A DNA stretch of 43,481 nt from Candidatus Sumerlaeota bacterium (GTDB taxonomy: Bacteria; Sumerlaeota; Sumerlaeia; SLMS01): the NCBI GenBank assembly GCA_007133495.1, contig SLMS01000120.1, forward strand, positions 1-43,481, given 5' to 3'. This document shows, in pieces, positions 9,927 through 17,614 of this stretch. The translations under genes were made by a program, and so were the position numbers. Every line of letters starts with the position of its first letter. The first letter of the stretch is position 1. The notes beneath the pieces were generated by a model that saw only the letters and a list, made by a program, of their open reading frames with translations, was not told the DNA's origin and made no database searches.

Positions 9927-9950
9927 AAAAATCGGGTTTTTTTAGCCCGA
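9927..9950 (-). terminator. Intrinsic terminator of the histidine kinase gene, overlapping its stop codon
   Basis: Minus strand TCGGGC-TAAAAAAA-CCCGA-TTTTT: 5-bp stem then T-tract; TAA stop lies in the loop. Confidence 0.65.
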
Positions 9951-11228
9951 AGAGCCATCCTGGCCCCTTCTTGAGGGCTCCCCGCCCTTTCGAGCCCCTT
10001 CGGAAGGCTCTGCGAGAGGCTCCTCAAGCGGCGGATCGACCTGCGCTTCGAGCATCCGCACCGGCCTTTCGTCCACCGGCAGGGCGATGCTGAATATCGT
10101 CCCCTGCCCCGGCTGGCTGTTCAGCCCGATCGCTCCCCGGTGCGCCCGCACGATGCGGTAAACGACCATCAGCCCGAGGCCCATGCCGCCGAACTTAGTC
10201 GTGTGATAGGGCTCGAAAATCCGAAGGCGCTCCTCCTCCGAAATGCCGCAGCCGTTGTCCTCGACCTCAATCAGGACGTGATCGCTCTTCAGAAGGGTGC
10301 GCAGGACCACCCTCCCTTCCTTCTCGTCGATCGCCTCCATTGCGTTCTTCACGATGTTGAGCAGCGCCTGCTGCACCTGCTTGCGGTCGATCAGAACGTT
10401 TGGAGTCTCCGGGTCCAGGTTCAGCACCAGCTCGATGCCGCGCTCCTGGCACTCCGGGGCGATCAGCTCCGCCACACCGACGAGCACCTCCTCCAGGCTC
10501 TCCTTCTTCAGCTCCGGGCGCACCGGCCGGACGGCATCGCGGAACCCGTCCACCACGCGCGCAAGGCGCTGATTCTCATCCAGGATGATCTGGAGCGACT
10601 TCTCCGTGCGCTCGAACTCCGGCGAGCCCTCCGGCACGTACCGCCGCAGTTCCCGCAACCCCTTTGCCGCCAACTGTGCATGGATGTTGAGCGAATTGAG
10701 CGGATTCTTCACCTCGTGGGCCACGCCGGCGGTCAGCGCTGCCAGCGATTCGATGTTGTGCATCTGGCGGGCTTCCTCCGCGCGCCTCAGCGCCTCGGTC
10801 CGGTCCCCGACGATCCACACCGAGTGGGTCGCCAGACCCTCCTCATTCTCGATCGGGACCACGGTCAGGGCGAAAACCCGCGGCATCTTCTGGCGCAGCG
10901 TGACCTGCCGCTGGCGGATCGGCCGGCCCCTTAGCTGGAACTCCTCCGCCACCGGACGGAACTCCTCCGCCGGGAAAAGCTCCATCAGCGGCTCGCCGAT
11001 CGCCTCGCGGTTGCCCAGCGAGAGGAACTGCCGCGCCGCGTCGTTGAGAAACACCACGCGCATGTCCTGCTCGGTCACGACGATGCCCTCGGTAATCGAA
11101 TCGAAGATCACCTCCAGGAACGCCTTCTCCCGCAGGACCTGGGAAAGGAACGCTTCGATCTGATCCGTGTCGATTTTCTTGATATTGCGGAGGAATTTCC
11201 CCGCAAAGGACGATTCTCCTGCCGGCAT
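9942..11228 (-). CDS. PAS-domain sensor histidine kinase
   Basis: PAS-like region, H-box HEVKNPLNSLNIHAQL, N-box NIVKNAMEAI, G boxes VEDNGCGISEEERLRIFEPYHTTKFGGMGLGL. ORF opens at 11315; start taken at MPAGESS. Confidence 0.94.
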   Translation of the reverse strand: MPAGESSFAGKFLRNIKKIDTDQIEAFLSQVLREKAFLEVIFDSITEGIVVTEQDMRVVFLNDAARQFLSLGNREAIGEPLMELFPAEEFRPVAEEFQLRGRPIRQRQVTLRQKMPRVFALTVVPIENEEGLATHSVWIVGDRTEALRRAEEARQMHNIESLAALTAGVAHEVKNPLNSLNIHAQLAAKGLRELRRYVPEGSPEFERTEKSLQIILDENQRLARVVDGFRDAVRPVRPELKKESLEEVLVGVAELIAPECQERGIELVLNLDPETPNVLIDRKQVQQALLNIVKNAMEAIDEKEGRVVLRTLLKSDHVLIEVEDNGCGISEEERLRIFEPYHTTKFGGMGLGLMVVYRIVRAHRGAIGLNSQPGQGTIFSIALPVDERPVRMLEAQVDPPLEEPLAEPSEGARKGGEPSRRGQDGSSG

Positions 11229-11434
11229 CGGCCGTATCCGATCCTTCCGCAGACGATATCCCCTCTCCCCGCTCTCCGGGCGCGCCAATGCACCACAAGC
11301 CGTGCTCCGCCGCAAGACCCAGCTCCGCGCCGCAGGCGCATCGAGGCTGCCGCCGGAAAAACCCGCGCTTTGGGCTTGAACCCGGCCTGCCTCCTCCGCA
11401 AATTCCCCCCCGCCTCCGGCCGGAGGCTTTGCGT

Positions 11435-11510
11435 GCCTCGTTAGCTCAATTGGTAGAGCAGCGGACTCTTAATCCGTTGGTTCTAGGTTCGAGTCCTAGA
11501 CGGGGCACCA
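11435..11510 (+). tRNA. tRNA-Lys (anticodon CTT), encoded CCA
   Basis: GCCTCGTTAGCTCAATTGGTAGAGCAGCGGACTCTTAATCCGTTGGTTCTAGGTTCGAGTCCTAGACGGGGCACCA folds as a cloverleaf; 7-bp acceptor stem, loop CTCTTAA. Confidence 0.96.
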
Positions 11511-11622
11511 CTCTTCTTCGCGGCAATCCAACAATCGACCGGTAGTATTTGGCGCTTGCACCGGGGCAGTCCGGGTTGGAGCGTAGAGCGGACTCTCAGA
11601 GTGGGCGCAGGGAGCGGAGCCG

Positions 11623-12150
11623 ATGCCGGACTTTCCGCAGGACCCTCCACCTTATCCAGCCAGTGAAGCCGTAGAGGTGACCGGCCGGAGCCCCTCCACG
11701 GGGCTCGTGGTGATCGGCGTCCTCAACATCATGTGGGGGACTCTCGGGCTTTTTTGCTGCGGGATGTTGGGGATATTCGGTATGGCGGCGGCGGTCACCG
11801 GCGCAGCCCCGCCACAGTTCGACTGGACGATTGTGGACTTCCTGGTGCCCGTTTCTCATTTCTGCTTCTCGCTGCTGCTGATCGTGGCAGGAGGTGGCAT
11901 CATGAAGCTGTGCACATGGGCGCGGGGCCTGACGGTTGTGGCCTGCTCGGGTATTCTGATTACGGTCGCCGTGAATATTCTCTTCGGTGGCTGGCGCACC
12001 GGAACGGGCTTCAGCACGGAGGAGGCCGTGGGGGCGTTCTGCGGGGCGCTGGCGGCCGTTTCCTACCCTGCCTTTGCCGTTGTCTATATGAGCAGAGGGG
12101 CTGTGCGCGCCATGTTCGAGCCGCCGCCCACCGAACTGCTGTCCAGATAG
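11623..12150 (+). CDS. Small multi-TM membrane protein of unknown function
   Basis: 175 aa with about four hydrophobic segments (VVIGVLNIMWGTLGLFCCGMLGIFGM, FCFSLLLIVAGGGIM, LTVVACSGILITVAVNIL, VGAFCGALAAVSYPAFAVVYM). Confidence 0.7.
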   Translation: MPDFPQDPPPYPASEAVEVTGRSPSTGLVVIGVLNIMWGTLGLFCCGMLGIFGMAAAVTGAAPPQFDWTIVDFLVPVSHFCFSLLLIVAGGGIMKLCTWARGLTVVACSGILITVAVNILFGGWRTGTGFSTEEAVGAFCGALAAVSYPAFAVVYMSRGAVRAMFEPPPTELLSR

Positions 12151-12228
12151 ACGGCGGCTGTCTATACGAATGCCGGAGGCGGGATCAGGTCAGCAGTCCG
12201 GCCCCTGGCCCCAGTTTTCCAGCAGGGC
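12058..12228. repeat. Direct duplication copy A (partner 14055-14225)
   Basis: 171 nt, ungapped against 14055-14225 with 8 mismatches by eye; spans 3' end of the membrane-protein gene and 3' end of the kelch gene. Confidence 0.95.
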
Positions 12229-13755
12229 ATTGAAGTCTTCGAATCCCATTGGGATGCCGTCTATCATCTCTCCCCAGTTTTGCAGCAGAAAGATGAAGTC
12301 TTCGAAGTCCACGCACCCATCGTTGTTGAAGTCGCCGATCTGGCGCCACTCGCTTCGTACTGGTCCGTACACTCCCGGCTGATCAAGTGAGTCACTGCCG
12401 GCCACCCAGGTCCACTCCTCTGTTGAAGTGTCGTACCGCCAGAGGTCATTGAGCCGGCCGCGGTCCTCGTCATTGTATCCGCTGCCGCCGAAGAGCCACA
12501 AGCCGCCGTCGTTGCCGGTCCATGAGACGGCACCGTAGCGCGCGCCCGGGGTGTTGGCGGGGTCTGCCTCGCCCTGCGTGCCGTAGTTGCCCGTTGCGTT
12601 TCGCCAGGCTGCGCCGCTCATCCAGGTCCATTCGTTGGAGGTGGGGTCATATCTCCAAAGGTCGTTGAGTCTTCCACGGTCCCCTTCCTCATCGTATCCA
12701 AAGCCGCCGAAGAGCCAGAGGTTGCCGGCGTCATCCGTCCAGCTTGCGGAGTAATCACGTGCGCCGGGCATGTTGTCGGGTGCGGGGACGCCACGGACCC
12801 CGTATTCTCCCGATTCACGCCGATAGGGGCTTCCTTTCACGAAAGTCCACTGGTTGGCGCCTGTATCGTATTTCCAAAGATCGGCGAGCCTCCCGCTCCT
12901 TTCCTGGCTGTCTATCCCGTCACCACCGAAGAGCCAGAGCTCTTCGCCATTTCGCGTCCAGTGAGCCGGTGCGAGACGGGCGCCGGGCCTGTACGCGTCG
13001 CCCGGGGTGCCGGCATCGCCATACGCACCCGGTTCGCTATTGAATTGAGAACCCGCCATCCAGGTCCACTCCTCCGATGCAGGGTCATATCTCCACAGGT
13101 CGTTTAGTCTGTCCCAGTCCCCCTGGGAATCGCGACCCCCGCCGCCGAAGAGCCAGATTTCGCCGGACGCTGTGGCCCAGCTTGCGGGTCTGTAGCTCCT
13201 GCCGCCCGGCACGTTTTCGGGGTCCGGCTCGCCGAGTGTGCCGTAGTGGCCCGCCTCGTTGCGTTCGTTGGTTCCGCCTACCCACGTCCATTCCCCCGTG
13301 GCCGGATCATACTGCCAGAGGTCGTTCAGGTCGGCACTCCACGATGACCCTGCAAGGCCCACGCCTCCGAAGAGCCAAATCTCGCCGGCATCCCCTGTTA
13401 CGGAGATACCGTCATAGCGTGCGCCCGGCTGGTTGTCCGGGTGGGGGACGCCCCGGTCTCCGTAGGTGCCTTCATGGTCTCCGGTGTCCGAGCCGTGCTG
13501 CCAGGACCACTCCCCGGTGTCCGTGTCGTACCTCCAAAGGTCGTTGAGCATGTCACGGGAGCCCTCCTCGTAGTACCCATCGCCGCCGAAGAGCCAAAGC
13601 CCTCCCTCGTCGTCGCTCCAGCCGGCCGCCTGCTGGCGTGCGCCGGGAGTGAATTCGTTTTCTGCCATTATCTGGACGGCGGCAGGGGGTGCGGCTGAGA
13701 TCAGAAAAGCCGCAATCAGAGGGGTTGCACTGCGTGTTGCTCGGTTACGGATCAT
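12190..13755 (-). CDS. Secreted kelch-repeat protein with C-terminal dockerin-like module
   Basis: Repeats of NDLWRYD..T.EWTW..G...PGAR....W....G.LWLFGG.G; C-term GDFNNDGCVDFEDFIFLLQNWGEMIDGIPMGFEDFNALLENWGQGPDC; signal-peptide-like start MIRNRATRSATPLIAAFLISAAPPA. Confidence 0.88.
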   Translation of the reverse strand: MIRNRATRSATPLIAAFLISAAPPAAVQIMAENEFTPGARQQAAGWSDDEGGLWLFGGDGYYEEGSRDMLNDLWRYDTDTGEWSWQHGSDTGDHEGTYGDRGVPHPDNQPGARYDGISVTGDAGEIWLFGGVGLAGSSWSADLNDLWQYDPATGEWTWVGGTNERNEAGHYGTLGEPDPENVPGGRSYRPASWATASGEIWLFGGGGRDSQGDWDRLNDLWRYDPASEEWTWMAGSQFNSEPGAYGDAGTPGDAYRPGARLAPAHWTRNGEELWLFGGDGIDSQERSGRLADLWKYDTGANQWTFVKGSPYRRESGEYGVRGVPAPDNMPGARDYSASWTDDAGNLWLFGGFGYDEEGDRGRLNDLWRYDPTSNEWTWMSGAAWRNATGNYGTQGEADPANTPGARYGAVSWTGNDGGLWLFGGSGYNDEDRGRLNDLWRYDTSTEEWTWVAGSDSLDQPGVYGPVRSEWRQIGDFNNDGCVDFEDFIFLLQNWGEMIDGIPMGFEDFNALLENWGQGPDC

Positions 13756-14040
13756 GATGCCTTCCTTTCCCTGTGTTGCTCCTGCACGGCCGGGTACGGG
13801 ACCATGTGGGGTCTGTGATGAACAGGCACGCACAGGAGAGGTCTTAAGCGCAGGCGCCGAATATGGCCTTCGCGGTGCTTTTGCGCTTGAAACAGCGGTA
13901 AAGTGGGTTCCGGGATCGGTCAAGCATCATCTTGGACCCTCCCCAATTTGAGGCTTTGAATTGCCCGGCCCTTTGGGTTCGAACGGTCTTCCCAGCCCTT
14001 GAGCTGGGAGCGCCCAGCTTCGCGGAGTGCCTGGTGGTAT

Positions 14041-14147
14041 GGGGCCTGACGGTTGTTTCCTACCCTGCTTTTGCCATTGTCTATATGAGTAGAGGTGCTG
14101 TGCGCGCGAGGTTCGAGCCGCCGCCCACCGGACTGCTGTCCAGATAG
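14041..14147 (+). pseudogene. Truncated duplicate of the 175-aa membrane-protein gene (11623-12150)
   Basis: WGLTVV|SYPAFAIVYMSRGAVRARFEPPPTGLLSR* matches RGLTVV[40 aa]SYPAFAVVYMSRGAVRAMFEPPPTELLSR*. Confidence 0.88.
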
Positions 14148-14225
14148 ACGGCGGCTGTCTATACGCATGCCGGAGGCGGGATCAGGTCAGCAGTCCGGCC
14201 CCTGGCCCCAGTTTTCCAGCAGGGC
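14055..14225. repeat. Direct duplication copy B (partner 12058-12228)
   Basis: 171 nt, ~95% identical by eye to 12058-12228. Confidence 0.95.
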
Positions 14226-16427
14226 CACGAAGTCTGCGAAGCTCATTGCCTCGCCGTCAATTACCTCCCCCCAGTTTTCGAGAAGGAAGACGAAGTCAGG
14301 AAAGCCGGTGCATCCGCTTGCGGAGAAGTTGCCGATCGCGCGGGCGCCCGGGGGTATCTGGAAATCGGGGCCAAGGAGCCAGGCGTCGCCAAGGTACTCC
14401 TGCTCCTCGCCCCAGCCGCCGAAAATCAGGCTCTGGCCGCTATACGGATGATAGACCATCCCGTGTCCGTAGCGTGGTTCCGGGCGAGGGGTGGGCGTCC
14501 CGAACGAGAGCCATGCCGTGCCGTCGAATTGCCAGACGTCGCCAAACGATTCCGACTGATCGTGCCCGCCGAACAGGACAACCCGTTCGTCGAAGGTGTT
14601 GAAGACCACCGTGGCCCTGCCACGCGGGGAGGGGGCGTTCTGTCCTGCGGGAGATATCTCTGTCCAGTCCGTCCCGTCCCATTCCCACATGTCGTTTACG
14701 TATTCGGGGACTCCACTCGCCGTTGTATGGCCGCCGAACAGGACAATGGTGCCGCGGTTTTGGTCGTAGACCATTGCGTGGTGCTCGCGGAGAGAGGGAG
14801 CGCTGGTGGGGTCCATGGCGTGCCAGTTGTTGCCATCCCACTCCCAGGTGTCGTCGAGCAAGATGGAGCCGTCCCGTCCACCGAAGAGCACTGTCCGTTC
14901 GCGCGAGGGGTCGTAGGCCATCGCGTGGTTTATGCGCCCGATGGGCTTGGCGGCGGGCTCTGCCTCCTGCCACTGAGTCCCGTCCCACAGCCATGTTTCG
15001 TCGGAAAAGAAGACGATCCCGGCGGGCTGGCTGGTGTCTTCTCCCGCCTTGATTATGTCATCGAGCATTCCGCCGAAGAGGACTACCTGCTCACGTTGCG
15101 CGTCGTAGGCCGCCGCGGCTCCTTCTCCGGGCCTGGGAGTTTCGCCTTCTCCCTCGTCTGCAAGGAACCACTCCGTGCCATCCCACTCCCAAGTGTCGCG
15201 CAGACCTCCGGTGGCTCGCTTCAGAAGAATGTCTCCGTTCAGCTGTCCGCTGCCGCCGAAGAGAACGGCGCGCTCCCGCGTCGAATCCCACACCATTACG
15301 TGGTTTCTCCGCGCTGAGGGGAAAAGCGGCGTCGTGTCCTCCCATTCGCTGCCGTCCCATTCCCAGAGCCGGTCCTTCTGCTCGGGCTGGGGCAGGAACC
15401 CTTTGAGCACGATTACATCGTCGTCCATGCCGGTGTAGAGCACGACCTTCTCGCGCTCACCGTCATAGGCCATGGCGCGGCCGGAGATTGTGGTGGGCGG
15501 CCCTTCGGCCTCGATTTCATGCCACTCGGTGCCGTCCCACTCCCAGACGCTCTGGTCGTGGTCGCGCTTTATGCCCGGATCGGTGAAGCCGCCTGCCAGG
15601 ACAGTGCGCTCCCTTGCCTTGTCGTAGGCCATCGTGGCCGCGAAACGGGCGGACGGGCCTGTGGTGGCGACCTGGTGCCAGTCCGTGCCGTCCCATTCCC
15701 AGGTGTCCCCGACCGGGATGTCCCTGTCCTCTGATCCGCCAAAGAGGACGATCCGCTCGCGGGCGCTGTCATAGGCCATGGCCGCTCCCTCGCGGGGGGG
15801 CGGGCCGCCGGTGGCCACCTGCTCCCACTCGGTGCCGTCCCATTGCCATGTTTCCCCCACGGGTGGGATGCTTGTTGTCGAGGCTACATAGAGGACGGTG
15901 ACCTCTCGCGCCTCGTCGTATGCCATGACGGGTTCCCCCTCGGGCACCGGGCCGTCGAGGGATGCCTCCTGCCATTCGGAGCCGTCCCATTCCCAGGTGC
16001 CGGTACTGGCTGCCCCCTTGATCACGTCTTCCCGGCCACTAAAGTACACCGTTCGCTCGCGGCCGCTGTCGTAGACCAGGGCAAAGGACCTGCTGGCCGG
16101 GGGACCGGTGGTGGCAGCCTGTTCCCACGCGGTGCCGGTCCATTCGTAGGTGTGCCCGGTGGCCGCGCCGCGTTCAGGCATTCCGTCGTAAAGCACGAGC
16201 CGGTCCCGCGCCTCATCGTACACCATGCCCGGGAAGGTGGAGAGGACCGAGGGCCCGGTGAGTTCCTTCCAGTAGAGCGGCAGCCCCGGGAAGCCCCCTT
16301 CGGGGAGGGCCTCCTGCGGGGCTGCGGAGGGCCCGGCGTGTGCCTGTCTCTCAGGGAAATGGCCTCCCCAGCCGAGGAGTATCGTCAGTAAAATCAGCGT
16401 GCTGCGGATCATGGCAAACTGTCTCAT
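14187..16427 (-). CDS. Secreted kelch-type repeat protein with C-terminal dockerin-like module
   Basis: Start MRQFAMIRSTLILLTILLGWGG; many TWEWDGTEW....TGP..R..HAMAYD..RERTVLFGG repeats; C-term GNFSASGCTGFPDFVFLLENWGEVIDGEAMSFADFVALLENWGQGPDC. Confidence 0.88.
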   Translation of the reverse strand: MRQFAMIRSTLILLTILLGWGGHFPERQAHAGPSAAPQEALPEGGFPGLPLYWKELTGPSVLSTFPGMVYDEARDRLVLYDGMPERGAATGHTYEWTGTAWEQAATTGPPASRSFALVYDSGRERTVYFSGREDVIKGAASTGTWEWDGSEWQEASLDGPVPEGEPVMAYDEAREVTVLYVASTTSIPPVGETWQWDGTEWEQVATGGPPPREGAAMAYDSARERIVLFGGSEDRDIPVGDTWEWDGTDWHQVATTGPSARFAATMAYDKARERTVLAGGFTDPGIKRDHDQSVWEWDGTEWHEIEAEGPPTTISGRAMAYDGEREKVVLYTGMDDDVIVLKGFLPQPEQKDRLWEWDGSEWEDTTPLFPSARRNHVMVWDSTRERAVLFGGSGQLNGDILLKRATGGLRDTWEWDGTEWFLADEGEGETPRPGEGAAAAYDAQREQVVLFGGMLDDIIKAGEDTSQPAGIVFFSDETWLWDGTQWQEAEPAAKPIGRINHAMAYDPSRERTVLFGGRDGSILLDDTWEWDGNNWHAMDPTSAPSLREHHAMVYDQNRGTIVLFGGHTTASGVPEYVNDMWEWDGTDWTEISPAGQNAPSPRGRATVVFNTFDERVVLFGGHDQSESFGDVWQFDGTAWLSFGTPTPRPEPRYGHGMVYHPYSGQSLIFGGWGEEQEYLGDAWLLGPDFQIPPGARAIGNFSASGCTGFPDFVFLLENWGEVIDGEAMSFADFVALLENWGQGPDC

Positions 16428-16657
16428 GATGCAATCTTCCCCTTTGGGTCCTCTTTTCTGCAGGCCGTGTGACCTCATTGGAACTTATTCCACGATAGGG
16501 ACCTTGGTCTTCCATTGCCTGATGGTCAACGGGTTTTGTCGCTGCCGCGGTGGCTCCGGGCAGGCGTCTATACCAAGCATCCTGGCTTGGGGTTGCCCCG
16601 CCGGACGGATGTGCGTGCTCTTCCCTGGAGAGAGTCCGCCCACGGGAGAACGGAACC

Positions 16658-17587
16658 ATGCGTTGCGCTGTAACGGGGGCATTCGGGTACTCGGGAAGGT
16701 ACATCGCCGGGCGGCTGCTCGGGCGCGGCGACGAGGTGATCGCGCTGACGAACTCGGTCCGGCGCCAGAGTCCCTTCGGGGAGAAGGTGCGCCCCTGCCC
16801 GTTTCATTTCGACGAACCGGAACGGCTGGTCGAGACGCTTCGCGGCATCGAGGTTCTCGTCAATACGTACTGGGTGCGGTTCGATTACAAGACGTTCAGT
16901 CATGCCGATGCGGTGCGCAATACGCTGACGATGTTCGAGTGCGCCCGGCAGGCGGGCGTGCGCCGCGTCGTGCACGTGAGCATCACGAACCCGTCGAAAG
17001 ACTCGGACCTCGGTTATTTTCGCGGGAAGGCGGAGCTGGAGGAGGCGCTCATGCGTTCCGGCCTGCAATACGCGATTGTGCGGCCGGCGGTGCTCTTCGG
17101 CGGGGAGGACATCCTGATCAACAACATCGCGTGGCTGCTGCGGAGGTTTCCGATGTTCGGCGTCTTCGGGGACGGGCGGTACAAGCTCCAGCCCATCCAC
17201 GTGGCGGACCTGGCGGAGCTGGCCGAGCGGGAAACCGGCCGGGAGGAGAACGCCGTCATCGAGGCGATCGGGCCGGAGACATTTGAGTATAGACAGCTCG
17301 TGTCCACCCTTGGCGAAATAATCGGGAAGCGCCGGCCGGTCGTTTCCGTGCCGCCCTGGCTGGGCTATCTCGCGGGCAAGGGCATCGGCATGTTGAAAAA
17401 CGACGTTGTGCTGACCCGCGACGAAATCACCGGGTTGATGAGGAACCTGCTCCACGTGGACGCGCCGCCCGCGGGGGAAACGAAGCTTACCGACTGGGCA
17501 CGGGAGAACGCGGAGACGCTCGGTACCCGCTACGCCAGCGAACTCGCCCGCCGGCGCGACAGGGAAAAGCCGTACCGGTTTACATAG
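16658..17587 (+). CDS. NAD(P)-binding epimerase/NmrA-like (SDR) protein
   Basis: 309 aa; MRCAVTGAFGYSGRYIAGRLLGRGDEVIALTN, VRRVVHVSITNPS, YFRGKAELEEAL, IVRPAVLFGGEDILINN. Confidence 0.88.
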   Translation: MRCAVTGAFGYSGRYIAGRLLGRGDEVIALTNSVRRQSPFGEKVRPCPFHFDEPERLVETLRGIEVLVNTYWVRFDYKTFSHADAVRNTLTMFECARQAGVRRVVHVSITNPSKDSDLGYFRGKAELEEALMRSGLQYAIVRPAVLFGGEDILINNIAWLLRRFPMFGVFGDGRYKLQPIHVADLAELAERETGREENAVIEAIGPETFEYRQLVSTLGEIIGKRRPVVSVPPWLGYLAGKGIGMLKNDVVLTRDEITGLMRNLLHVDAPPAGETKLTDWARENAETLGTRYASELARRRDREKPYRFT

Positions 17588-17614
17588 TCTCTTTGCGTCC
17601 AGACACCCGGCCGG

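Noticed and set aside
10140-10934. 264-aa + strand ORF
   Set aside because: Shadow of the histidine kinase gene, which has unambiguous H/N/G boxes.
16484-16657. Possible ncRNA or regulatory element between the divergent kelch and epimerase genes
   Set aside because: No convincing hairpin or motif beyond one GTCTATA copy; ordinary divergent promoter region.
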